Source: Gerris lacustris
Lineage: Eukaryota > Arthropoda > Insecta > Hemiptera > Gerridae
Direction: 5' to 3'
Length of the DNA: 64,000 bases
Assembly: GCA_951217055.1 (NCBI GenBank)
Contig: OX578278.1
Location: forward strand, 19,907,605 to 19,971,604
Below are positions 47,141 to 57,960 of this stretch, one piece after another; the first letter of the stretch is position 1; each line of letters begins with the position of its first letter. The notes below the pieces were generated by a model that had not been told where the DNA came from, did no database searches, and saw nothing but the letters and a program-made list of their open reading frames with translations. A program made the position numbers and the translations under genes.

Positions 47141-47674
47141 ATGGGTGCATCTACAGGAAATGAACCGAAAGAAGGTACGTGGTGCTCCATTCCTTATCTT
47201 GGCTCTATTTCGGACCGGCTTGCGAAGATCTTAGCTAGGTATGAGTACAATGTGGGCTTCAGCACGAATAAATCTTTACAAGCTCAACTTAGTAATGTGA
47301 AGGACCCAGTTAACGTGGAAAATAAAAGCGGTGTATATGTTATTGTCTGCGGCGACTGCGACGCTGAATACGTTGGTCAAACGGGGCAGAACTTTAAGGT
47401 ACGAGCGAAGGAACACCTTCAACGATCTAATAGTACGTTTTATCAGCACCTAACCGATCGTAATCACATGCAAGCGCAGCACAAGATCGGCTTCCTCCAT
47501 TATGCGCAGAAAGGGCGTAGGCTTGATTCTTTGGAGAAGTTGGAAATAATAAGGAGTCAACGCAGAGCCAGCGAGAGGAACCTTAACGAGAGGGGGGATG
47601 GTTCGCTTCTGATTAGGACTCTGGCTTCAGTCCCTACGAGAATCAGTCTCATGTCGATCTCCGACATGGTATAG
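47141..47674 (+). CDS. Penelope-like element C-terminal GIY-YIG endonuclease, RT missing
   Basis: The first ATG in frame is 47141 and the frame ends with TAG at 47672-47674 (177 residues). Residues 1-60 (PYLGSISDRLAKILARYEYN.VGF) match the linker that follows RT in Penelope-like elements. GVY then YVGQTG, about 14 residues apart with a CGDC motif between them, is the GIY-YIG core; the Arg of F-K-V-R-A-K-E-H and the Glu in DSLEKLEII are the expected catalytic positions. In an intact element this nuclease nicks target DNA for primed reverse transcription. No RT motifs are upstream, so this is a C-terminal remnant whose frame has stayed open; the true start would be in RT. Confidence 0.85.
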   Translation: MGASTGNEPKEGTWCSIPYLGSISDRLAKILARYEYNVGFSTNKSLQAQLSNVKDPVNVENKSGVYVIVCGDCDAEYVGQTGQNFKVRAKEHLQRSNSTFYQHLTDRNHMQAQHKIGFLHYAQKGRRLDSLEKLEIIRSQRRASERNLNERGDGSLLIRTLASVPTRISLMSISDMV

Positions 47675-47869
47675 GCTCACCTCACAATTATCTTTTTCTA
47701 ACTTTTCCATGTAACTTTTTCCTTTCTCAATCGGTAAGCTGCTTTTTTAGTTTGTTTTTAACTTTCAATGTTTCCCGATTTAAAATGTGTTCTTTTAGTT
47801 TTTACTTTTCTGACTGAGTTTTGTGTGTTTTATTTATTTTGATTTTAATTTTATGTATTTATTCATTTG

Positions 47870-48040
47870 TATATATGTGTATGTATGTATATGTATATAT
47901 ATATATATGTATGTATGTGTGTGTGTATATATATATATATATGTGTATGTATGTGTGTATATATATATATATTTGTATATATGTATATATATATATATGT
48001 ATGTTTGTGTGTGTGTATATATTTTATATATATATACATC
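47870..48040. repeat. Compound TA/TG microsatellite
   Basis: Alternating (TA)n, GTATGTATGTGTGTG and ATATGTATATATATA tracts in the 3' part of the Penelope-like unit. The overlapping open frames here come from the simple sequence and are not genes. Confidence 0.9.
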
Positions 48041-48149
48041 TTTTTAGCTTGATATGTGCCTTTAATTATTGTTAACTTTTTGTTTTTTAAGTGTTTTCTA
48101 AGTTTTATTGTTTTTACTTAGTCTTTAGTTAATTAATTTCTTGTTTGGT

Positions 48150-48212
48150 CTTAGGCACTGATGATGGCCTTATGAAGGCTGAAAGCTGCTTTGTTAAATA
48201 AACCAGTTTAAA
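48150..48212 (+). ncRNA. Hammerhead-like motif in the right inverted repeat
   Basis: CTGATGA at 48158-48164, stem II GGCCTT-ATG-AAGGCT, then GAAA at 48181-48184 and GCTGCTTTGTTAAATAAA. Mirror image of the motif in the left repeat. One extra unpaired T follows CTGATGA, and stem I is poorly supported, so it may be an inactive relic. Confidence 0.4.
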
Positions 48213-48269
48213 TTTACGTGGAGAGACGATTTTTGTTATTCCTTTAAGATGAACTCCATAGACGCTCCT

Positions 48270-48330
48270 ATATCTATCATCTAACTTTATTCATCCAACG
48301 ATAAGAATCGAGAAAGCTATGTGCCACACA
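48270..48330 (-). repeat. Family C terminal fragment
   Basis: CGAGAAAGCTATGTGCCACA is the reverse complement of the family C start; the rest of the family body is absent or unrecognisable. Confidence 0.45.
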
Positions 48331-49329
<999 letters not shown>

Positions 49330-49560
49330 TGGAAGCAGGAGAACCGGGTTCGATTGCCGACTTCAGCAAGAGACTTCACGCACGGTATTCACCCAGTATC
49401 GCTGTATAAATAGACAGCTACTTACTTAAGTAAAATGGGGTCCATCCTGCAACGAATGTCAATTATATGGTTTGGAGCGACACCCCAACCCTGTGTCAGC
49501 TATTGCATACATGTATTAAGCTCATTGAAATGCCCCAACACCACGTACTATTGATACTAC
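49330..49560 (+). mobile_element. tRNA-derived SINE, 5' truncated; source-type copy of the satellite unit
   Basis: ACCGGGTTCGATTGCC is a Pol III B box; the A box is not evident. The body contains TAAATAGACAGCTACTTA, AAGTAAAATGGGGTCCATCC and TGTCAATTATATGGTTTGGA, which align with the satellite unit at 19344-20562 followed by its right flank, but here as a single copy. It continues with CGACACCCCAACCCTGTGTC and ends near a GTACTATTGATACTAC tail similar to the (CTA)n end of the SINE at 40513-41806. Confidence 0.7.
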
Positions 49561-49750
49561 GCTTATTAACTATCGATAACATTCAGTAAAAACTAGATTA
49601 TGAAATAATACACTCACTTGTAAAATCACGTTGTTATTCCTCAAGATTTCTCAAAGACCAAATTAAAAAGAAGTAGTTTTGAACCAAAATTTTACCTGGA
49701 ACAAAAAGAGAAATAATCAATTATCCAACATAAATAAAATAAATACTGTA

Positions 49751-50700
49751 TTAAAAGTAATTAATAAAAAATGGCCTGAATCTCATATGACTTAGTTGTT
49801 CTTTAACAGCCCGTTGACACTCACTTTCGTAAGCAAAGGCCTCCCCGTGAGCGGGGGTAATGGTTACCTTTTTTTTTTTCCTTCCTTCTAATTGTCCTCT
49901 AAATAATGTTTTGTTGTTCTCTTCCACGCATATGTCCATCGCAGTTCTGTGCCATAACTTGCCTATTCTTTCATCAAACTCGTCCCTCCATCTTCTTTCT
50001 GGGCGTCTCGGCCTCAACACATTGACTTTGTGTGCCCATCTATTTGGATCCATTCTGATTACATGGCCTGCCCATTTCCACTTCAATTTGTGAGCTTGCT
50101 TCATTAGATTTTTTACATTTTGCTTTTCTAGCATTTTCCTGTTACTGACCTTCTGTCTTTTGCTTACTCCAAGGCATGATCTCAGCATCTGACATTGAAT
50201 GGAAACTAATTTTTGATCCTGTTTCTGGGTTAGGCTCCACGTCTGGCTGCCATAGAGAACTGCCGGATAGACACAACTCTGTAAGGTTCTAATCTTCATG
50301 CTCTCGGATGCAGAACTCTTAAAGATTTTTCTTAACGACCAATACTTTTTCCATCCAATGTTCACTCTTCTGTTAACTTCTTCACTTCTCATTCCTTCAA
50401 ATGATACAACCTGTCTAAGATAGATATATTCGGATGCGTATTCGATTTCTTGATTGCCTATAGTCATTTTTAACTTTTCACTGTTTGTAAGTAACTTTGT
50501 TTTGGACCAGTTACCAGTTGATTCTCAAACCTATTTTCTCACTCCATTCAATCAGTGAAAGTACTATTGTCTTTTAATTGTGAATATTTTTTGATAATAA
50601 GACGGCGTCGTCAGCAAAACGAAGGTTGCTTAACGATGTTCCGTTTATATTAACTCCTATGTTTCCCAACTCGAGTTGTTTAAAAATTATAAGAGTTAAA
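49751..50700 (-). pseudogene. RTE-type LINE reverse transcriptase, 3' fragment with stops and a frameshift
   Basis: Reading leftward from 50700: GVNINGTSLSNLRFADDAVL carries the catalytic FADD motif of RT, then LSLIEWSEKIGLRINW with two in-frame stops, then a frameshift near 50490 into TKLLTNSEKLKMTIGNQEIE. The 238-codon frame 49751-50467 continues with YLRQVVSFEG, GWKKYWSLRKIF, CVYPAVLYGSQTWSLTQKQ and LKWKWAGHVIRMDPNRWAHK, typical of the RT thumb and C-terminus of arthropod RTE-like LINEs. Endonuclease and most of RT are missing (5' truncation). Expressed activity is impossible from this copy. Confidence 0.85.
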
Positions 50701-51074
50701 TAAATATTATAATAGCCCTGATTCTCTATATGTGCGCATGGTATGCAAACCCTATGAATTACTAAAATTACTCCTGTAAAAGTAACTTCAGAAACACTTA
50801 TGTAAAAAAAAGGCAAGTCTCGCGTAAAAAGTTGTGAGATCATAGGTTTAGCCAAGTCTCCCCCTGATTAAGTAAATGCTACTAAATCTACTTTATCCAG
50901 TGAAAGTAAATAATGTTGTTTGTCTATCCTCCCTCTTAATTCTCTGTCCCTAACAAACTCAAACATTTTCTTTCCCAAATCACTCTAAAGGTTTAAATTT
51001 AAAAACATTTTCTCACTTGGACATTGTGCTGCATGAGGATACAAAGTAGTATACGACACTGCATGACATTTAAT
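50701..51074. other. No gene recognised
   Basis: Continues upstream of the LINE fragment; I can no longer recognise RT motifs beyond GVNINGT, so this is either strongly decayed LINE or unrelated sequence. Confidence 0.4.
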
Positions 51075-51480
51075 AACAACAAACTGTTTAAGGCAACACT
51101 TTTGGTTCCGTGTTTACCTGTAGGTCTGTCTAATTTAATGAAATTTGGATGGCAGGTCTTAATTAGCCCATTGTTGGTTCCATATAAGTTTCAATCCTTT
51201 GCGCCCATTTCATGCTCTTCCACATGGGCACAAGCATACATTTATTTACACCTGTATTCTCAAAAGTAATTATCTGATTTTTATGAAAATTGGATGGTTT
51301 GTAGAATGTAGCCCACAGATAGCCCCATATCAATTTCAAATATCTGCGCGCACTTTAAATTTTCAATTCTTGAAAAAAATCAAAACAATATTGACATATT
51401 TAAAAAACGTGATACAAATTAAATTATAATTGACAATAATAGGGTGTAAAAGTATAAAATCAATTTAATTTAATAGTTAT
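51075..51480 (-). repeat. Interspersed repeat family C, minus copy
   Basis: The reverse complement carries GGGGCTATCTGTGGGCTACA, TCCAATTTTCATAAAAATCA, AATGTATGCTTGTG and GGAACCAACAATGGGCTAAT in the order found at 22250-22500. Its left part is more diverged. Confidence 0.6.
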
Positions 51481-51483
51481 GTA

Positions 51484-51655
51484 ACTAGGCAGCAAAATGG
51501 AATTTTACTGACGAGTGATAAGATTAGCCTCCGAGCCAAAGGCGAGGACAGGCTATTTGACGGCCGAGGCGAAGCCGAGGCAGGCAATTAATAAACGAGG
51601 CAGAAATGTCCTTTGCTGCCTTGTTGCATACAATATTTTATCTACTCACGCTATG
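51484..51655 (+). mobile_element. Short inverted-repeat element related to 63395-63690
   Basis: Starts GTAACTAGGCAGCAAAATGG and ends near TTTGCTGCCTTGTTGCATAC, a partial inverted repeat. The middle holds CCGAGCCAAAGGCGAGGACA and GGCCGAGGCGAAGCCGAGGC. The reverse complement of 63395-63690 shows the same order of blocks, including the ACAATATTTTATCTACT end, but with additional 39-bp repeat units. Confidence 0.6.
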
Positions 51656-52105
51656 CAGATAAAAAATGGAAGCTTAGGTAAGAGTTAGTTTGAGTGAATC
51701 GTCAACAAACCCAATCCAAAACAAGTCGTGCTCCAGAGTTGCCACTTCTTACTCGAGGTAAATTATTCAAAGACCTACAGTTAAAATACTTTTGCAGCTT
51801 ATCATTTTTATACTTTTAAATAATAATAATATTATTAATACATTAATAATATAACACTGCTTTATAATAAAACTTGTATGAAACTAAATTAAAATAACAC
51901 AGACTAAAATAAAACTAAACACAAACAAAATCAGAGGTGGTAAACACACAGAGAGGTGGTACACGCAGTGGTAAACACTGTTACTTTCTCTACCTTGGCC
52001 GGGAAATATTTCCCTGCCTGTTTTTAATATTTTTATGACAAATCAGCGAAATAGTACTTTCCAGTCTAAAAACAGTTAAGTAATGTTTAATTTTGCTTCC
52101 GTGAG
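51656..52105. other. AT-rich stretch, nothing recognised
   Basis: A GAGGTGGTAAACAC / GAGGTGGTACACGCAGTGGT local repetition lies at 51933-51980. No gene. Confidence 0.4.
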
Positions 52106-52652
52106 TAGATAATAGTACATTACGCGTCGAGTGCGGAAAGTAGCATTTTGCATGCGAGTGTGGAGTTTGCACCCGAGCGATAGCGAGGGTGGTAAAACCT
52201 TACGAGCAATGCAAAATGCCGTTTTCGCACGAGTTGCGTACCGTACTTTATCTACGATTGTTAGATTTAAATAATAAATACAGAAAAAAATAAACTTGCT
52301 GTATGTAAGTTCGTATCTCTCTCTTGATAAAGATGGCATTAATTCATTAGTTGTATTTTTTGCCGAATTAATTATTTCTGGAGGAGTATTATTCTCCACA
52401 TTTTCGTCAAAGTCACTTGATTCACTAATTGTTTTTCACTAAAAACTCGATATAAACAGTTACTTTATTAAAAGAACAGCAAATTAGTTTTGTTAAATGT
52501 AAACAAACTTGCTAATCGTGCGTAAAGCTGAAGAATTCCTCTTCTTTACCGTACTAGTGTGGTAAAGCAGAGGAATTAATCAGAACTATGATGCGCAATG
52601 AATACAAGTACGTATTCAAGTAGTGTTTATATTTCGTATCAATCGTAGATAA
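52106..52652 (-). mobile_element. Hairpin-ended element with N-terminal coding segment, copy 3
   Basis: The left inverted repeat is explicit: TAGATAATAGTACATTACGC (52106) pairs with the region ending GTACCGTACTTTATCTA (52254), with ATGCAAAATGC / GCATTTTGCAT inside. Then come the coding segment (minus), the CTGAAGAATTCCTCTTCTTT / AAAGCAGAGGAATTAATCAG hairpin and a terminal ATCAATCGTAGATAA, which repeats the TAGATAA of the left end. Same orientation as copy 2. Confidence 0.75.
52290..52429 (-). pseudogene. N-terminal coding segment (copy 3), start codon lost
   Basis: The first codon is ATT instead of ATG (52427-52429); then SESSDFDENVENNTPPEIIN and SLSRERYELTYSKF in one open frame, with E instead of K and NEL instead of QDL compared with copy 2. 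The frame runs on into the left inverted repeat with no further recognisable protein. The 37-residue core is well conserved among copies. Confidence 0.5.
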
Positions 52653-53554
52653 AATAATTTTTCATAACATTATTTAAAATTATTTATTTAATATTAATTT
52701 ATTAATTTAAATAATGTAATGAAGTGATTTACCAGGAAAAAAAAAATTCCATTAAAAAAATTAAATTGCTTAAAGGGATTTATAAATTAAAAATATATGA
52801 ATGTTGCAGAATGCAATGAGACAATTGGAATTAGGTTCAACGAGTGAAAATATCCTCAAATCTTGTCAACTTCCAAATTAAATCATCCGTAAATGTTCAA
52901 CTCTCTCATCCTTCCCTTAATTGCTTATTCAATTAAATATTAATTCAATGATTTGCACGAACAAATGAAATTAATTAATCCTTAATGGAAATTGTAATTT
53001 AAACTTTGTCATTCAAAACCAATAGAAGCAATCAAACGAGCAAATCAATGATTAGTAAATAAATCGAGAACTAATTCGTACTTTACGTAAGTTAAACATT
53101 ATTAAATTTAAATAAACTTTAAAATAAACATAAACATATTAAATTTAAACCCTTTTAATTTGTTAAGTACCTTTTTTATTTTGAAATGATATATAAAAAA
53201 GTGTGGGTAACTCCGAGTTACCATCTGTTACCCGTTTTTATATGATTATGTTCTCGATTTGTTTTGTTTTTTTATTTGAATTGTTAATTAGTTATACTGT
53301 TATAGTTGTGTTATCGATAGTAGTGTAACGGGAGATTAAAATAGGATGACGAACCCCATACAACTTGGGAGATATACGCTTTCAGTCTGAATTTATACTT
53401 TTAAAATGGTTGTACCTATTCACTCGACTGGCACGTCTATGCCTCGGAGAAGGGCGAAATATAGCCGATAAGATGACATGAATTAACTATGTCAATTATT
53501 TTATTAAACCCTTAACGACCCCCGTATTGAACACATAATTTATTAAAAGGGACA
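52653..53554. other. AT-rich stretch, nothing recognised
   Basis: AAATTA/TAATTT-rich sequence with no repeat family copy; GAGTTACCATCTGTTACCCG near 53215 is the only less AT-rich patch. Confidence 0.4.
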
Positions 53555-54235
53555 ACATCAAGAAAATTACGCTGATTTATGAAAATTGAATGGTTCAACG
53601 AAAGTAGCCCGCAGATAGTCCCAGATTAATTTCAACCGTTTGCGCTTTTTAAATTTTGCTAAATTGATACTTTAATTTGTGTAAAAAATTAAAAAAAGTT
53701 TCATTTTTTGACGAATTTAAAAATTGACTGCCAAGGGAGCTATGTGCCAAATTGATGTGGCACATAGCTTCCTCGCATCCTATCAAGTACTTTATTGATT
53801 TTATTCTGTGTGGTTTTTATTGTCTATTTTGTTTAATTGTTTCCCCCGTTATTTTAATCTATCAAAATTGTTTCATTTCTTACTTGAATTAAGTATCAAT
53901 TTAGCAAAAGCTAAAGAGCTCAGATAGTTCAAATTAGTCTGGGGCTTTCTGTTGGTTACTTATGATAAACTATAAAAGTTTCATACAAATCAGATAAGTA
54001 CGTTTGAAGATATAGATTTAAATAAATGTATGTTAAGAAACAAATGAGCGAAGAAGGTTTAAATGGGACCAACAATGAGCTAATTATGACCTACCATACA
54101 AATTTAATTTAAATCGAAAGTGTAGTTTTTAAGATAAACGGTTCGCAAAAATTGAACGACAGGCAGACACAGGACCAAAAATTTCCCTTGATGTCTGAAC
54201 CGGATTTTTTTAAATTGGAGACAATCATATTTTTT
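53555..54235. repeat. Two family C copies arranged head to head
   Basis: 53555-53745 is a minus copy (CAGATAGTCCCAGATTAATT, TTAAATTTTGCTAAATTGAT, GGGAGCTATGTGCCA). From about 53750 a plus copy starts (TGTGGCACATAGCTTCCTCG) and runs to about 54235 with TGGGACCAACAATGAGCTAA and ACCGGATTTTTTTAAATTGG. The two starts form GCTATGTGCCA-aattga-TGTGGCACATAGC, an inverted junction with a six-base spacer. Confidence 0.7.
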
Positions 54236-54749
54236 TTAGTGTTGCAGCTAGTGACTGGTTTGATAGTTAAGTCTGTGTGTTTTAAAACTTTTTCAGTAAT
54301 TCTTTGCTCGTTATTTAGGGTTATCATATTGTTATTTGAATTTATTTGTAATATTTTTAAATATGTTATCTAAGCTTTTGCAGCACATTTCAACTTCTTT
54401 CCTTAAAATCAGTAAATAATTTCTTTTAATATCCTTCAGCATGTATTTGGTAAAGATTTCTTGAAAAAGTCATGATTAAAGCACTCGTTCATCAATGAGT
54501 CCACTTTCTTTATAGTATTTTTTTCCTTGAAGTGAGATTCAGGATTCAGCTGAATTGCCCATTCACTTATTTTATCATGATTAACGCCAATTATGCGATT
54601 GACGTGGTTCTTATCTTCCTACATGTTTCTTGATTTCACCCTCCTTTCTCATAATTTCTCTTTCCAGCCTCTTACTTCAATCATTCTCTTCAGATCTTCC
54701 GCACCTCACCAAATGCAATGATTTCTTTTCCTTGGTCTACCCTCCCTTC
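54236..54749. other. No gene recognised
   Basis: AT- and pyrimidine-rich sequence (TTTCACCCTCCTTTCTCA near 54640); no repeat copy and no frame with known domains. Confidence 0.4.
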
Positions 54750-54752
54750 TTA

Positions 54753-55324
54753 AGCCTTGTCCACACTAGTAGACATGTTGCGCGATTTTGGTCTCAGAGA
54801 CATGTCTAGCGATTTGTCTATAGACATCGGCTAGACAAACGGCATCTACGGTCTCGTTGCTAGACCAAAAATGTCATGTCTATATGGTTTTCCATTCTAA
54901 ATGGTAGACACGGTGCAACGTTAGGCATGTTGTGCAACGTGTCTACAAGTGTGGACGCTAGACCTAGACAATAGACGGTCTCAGCAGACGTCTATAGACA
55001 CGTTGCGCAACGTGTCTACTGGTGTGGACTAGACTTTAGATGCATTTATCAATATAGGTATCTCTTAAGCCTAGTCCACACCAGTAGACATCTGCTGAGA
55101 CCGTCTATGGTCTAGGTCTAGCGTCCACACTTGTAGACACGTTGCGCAACATGCCTAACGTTGCACCATGTCTACCATTTAGAATGGAAAACCATAGACA
55201 TGCGATTTTTGGTCTAGCAACGAGACCGTAGACGCCGTTTGTCTAGCCGATGTCTATAGACAAATCGCTAGACATGTCTCTGAGACCAAAATCGCGCAAC
55301 ATGTCTACTAGTGTGGACAAGGCT
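54753..55324. mobile_element. 572-bp inverted-repeat MITE with TTA target duplication
   Basis: TTA at 54750-54752 and 55325-55327 flanks AGCCTTGTCCACACTAGTAG and its exact complement. The arms (about 230-250 bp each) are nearly perfect reverse complements: TCTCAGAGACATGTCTAGCG, CTAGACAAACGGC, TTCCATTCTAAATGGTAGAC, CGTTAGGCATGTTG. Each arm contains many AGACATGTCT / GTCTATAGAC palindromes and GTTGCGCAACGTGTCTAC blocks. The inner spacer is AT-rich. The TTA duplication and AGCC terminus resemble the Harbinger-type elements at 33787 and 40752. Confidence 0.9.
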
Positions 55325-55605
55325 TTAGGCATGAGGTCTATCTTCATTCTCTCCACGTTCAAGCAAACACATGTCCGATACCTTGGGACTTGAATTAAAC
55401 CATCAGATCTTATCTCTGTGTTTCGCAGGACCATGCGAAAGTACGACCCGAGAAATTAGAAATGGAATGGGACAATGTCAATTATGTTTTTTGTTTAGTT
55501 AAAAAATAAGTTCTCATTTTTCCATATTATCACAATGATAGATTAAAATCCCTATTGTTCAGTGCTTACTTCCATTTTATGCTATTATGTATTTTATAAA
55601 CTAAC

Positions 55606-55901
55606 GCCGTTGCGCCACAAAAAGGAGAGAGGCTTGGCTTGCTACTGGGCTCTCACAACAACAACTATACATGGAATGAATGCACAGAGTTTGTGGTAGT
55701 GTGTCGCTTCATCAGCTGTATAAACCTTACATTGGCATACCCAACCAGTTAGTAGCCTCTTTACAAAAACAGCTTCCCATTTATACGGCAATGCTGGGTT
55801 AAAATCGTGCTAGGGGCCCATTCTGGGAATTGAACCCAGATCTGTGGTCCTAGTTGTGACCATACACCCAATGCTGAATAAGAGCTACCGCGGCCCCTCT
55901 C
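55606..55901 (-). mobile_element. tRNA-derived SINE with 15-17-bp target duplication (minus)
   Basis: GTATTTTATAAACTAAC (55589-55605) and GTATTTTATACTAAC (55902-55916) flank it. On the minus strand the head GGGGCCGCGGTAGCTCTTAT and B box TGGGTTCAATTCCC mark the tRNA-like part. The body contains AGGTTTATACAGCTGATGAA and GCGACACAC, homologous to the right flank of the 19-20 kb satellite, and the end has a TTGTTGTTGTGAG block. Target duplication and head position support a full-length insertion. Confidence 0.8.
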
Positions 55902-55916
55902 GTATTTTATACTAAC

Positions 55917-57960
55917 ACAAAATCTATCAATAAGGTGTATATTATAGCACATTTCATATATGATATTTATTATTTATACTTTATTTGATTTCAAGGGCAT
56001 TTGGATATCCTTCATTTTATTAAAATTCGCAACAAAATAAAATTAAACGTCATGAAAATATAAATCTTTAATATTGATATTTTTTACTACCAATTCGTTA
56101 TTTCTAAAATAATACAATTTAATACAGATTATAAGAAAACATAAATTATAAATTTTAACCAAATAAATAAATGCTTTGAAAACTTTAGGTTCACTAAACA
56201 TTATATTTAATAGGGTTGTTCTTAATATTTTAACATTTTTATAAAATATAAAGACTATAATCTAAAGTCCATTAAGTTATTTTATTAAAGGACATTTCAA
56301 TTTAAGCTAAGAACAATTTTTTCAAGTGACTTATCCTTTAAAGTAAAATAAGTGTATTAATAAGAAAAATTGAAAACTCTTACAAGTAATCTAGGAAAAA
56401 TAACTATTCTTTATAGTATTGAAAATTGCAAGAAAAAACTCTTTTCAAATAGAACATTAAGGAATGAATTGTATCGGTATAAAAATGTCATATTCTTGAA
56501 TGTAAATTATCCACGAGAGTTAATATAACAGTCGAGGGTGAGGTTCATAATTTTATAACCCTTGATTTAATATAGTTATAGTAGAAGTAACTAAATATAT
56601 ATGGGTTGTTTAAGGCTAGAAAGGCAGTGAAATATTGTGTTTTAGGGGTTTTCCTAGCTGTTTCTAAAAGTCCCATTCTTAAACCTAAAACCAGAGGATA
56701 AATTATATTCAAACTTGAGAGCGTTTGCGGGTTTGGTAGGGCATGCGTAGAACGTTCCGCTATTCCCCCCACTCTAAAACCCTTCTCTACCTTACACACA
56801 TGCTGTATATTTGTCTAATTTAATTTCCTTTCGTGCAAGGGGGCCTCAGGGTAACCTCACCCGTAGGGTCTCTTCGCGTAGCAGTGTTTCGTTACATTAA
56901 CTTAATCCCATTTATTTTAAAGTTGAGGCAGAACACAAGACAGAGACAGACAACGTGATTAACAATGTGAAATTAAATCTAGAACTTTCATCTATTTTAC
57001 AAACCTTGAAGACTTGTTGTACGCATATATTTATAAGATAAAAATTCAAGAATCATATTCAAAATAGTCTTTAGTTTACTTTGATAAAATATAATGATGT
57101 CTAATTAGGTTAAACAATAATTAATGTTTAAAATTCACACTATAATTAGCACACAATTGCATAATTAATTAATTACATCAAGATCATATAAGAAATAACA
57201 ATAGTTTCGCACTCTTTTAAATGATAATTGCACTTGAAACTTTACCTACTATTATTTATCATATTTCAAAATTTGTATAAATCTTTGTGGTTGCAAACAT
57301 GAGATAAGAAATAAAAATAACAAAAACGCCACAGCATACTAGAGTAAAATGCATAATTTCTTCGAAGTCTTTTTATTTATTTTTTTCTTAAAATTTCACC
57401 CTATTTCATAAATAAAAATTAATAAAAGCTTAAGTCTTTTGGTTTGTTAAAGTAATATTACTAAAAATAACTTGGTATCTGAAAGCCTTGAAATTTAAAG
57501 TATAACTAATAAAAGCTCTTTGTTGCAGAAAGTTAATTATAATTAGGTAGGAGCAATTAAGTAAAGTACACAATTTCACTAAAATACCATGGCTATGTAG
57601 ATGTAGGTGTTGTTAATAGTAACAGATTTCCTGATGTTAATCAGTAATTAAATTTATTGCACAATTAAATTTAGAAATTATTAAAAAGATAACCGCGAGG
57701 AACAGAAGTAAATCCCTATTTCCATTTTAATAAATTGTTGGAAACAAATAAAATTCGTTGCAAATTATAATTGTAATTAAAGTTAAAATTTTATATAACC
57801 TACTTACTGACATTTGTAATAAAATAAATAAATAGATACCTATATTCCCAGAGAAAAACATTATTATAGTAAAAAAATAAACGAAAAATAAAAATTAAAA
57901 AAAGAATAAAAAAAAATATCAAAAGTAAACGAAAAAAATTGAAATGAATGGAAATCCATG
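55917..57960. other. AT-rich stretch, nothing recognised
   Basis: The 84-codon minus frame at 56545-56799 has no recognisable domain. A less AT-rich patch near 56830-56890 (GGGGGCCTCAGGGTAACCTC) is also unassigned. Confidence 0.4.

Larger units (their letters stand above)
47020..48245 (+). mobile_element. Penelope-like element fragment flanked by 106-bp inverted repeats
   Basis: 47020-47125 and 48140-48245 appear to be exact reverse complements. Between them lies a GIY-YIG endonuclease reading frame, AT-rich 3' sequence and a TA/TG microsatellite. Penelope-like retroelements encode RT plus GIY-YIG and carry terminal repeats, often in inverted arrangement with 5'-truncated copies, and these repeats can hold hammerhead ribozymes. 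Here the RT part is absent, so the unit is 5'-truncated. The outer flanks also show partial inverted similarity (CATCTAACTTT / TTTAAGATG). Confidence 0.8.

Noticed and set aside
47821..48075. Overlapping Tyr/Ile/Val/Cys-rich frames
   Set aside because: Products of the TA/TG microsatellite in the Penelope-like unit.
52106..52290. C-terminal part of the 107-codon minus frame of the third hairpin-ended element
   Set aside because: It runs into the 150-bp inverted repeat and is not conserved as protein in the other two copies.
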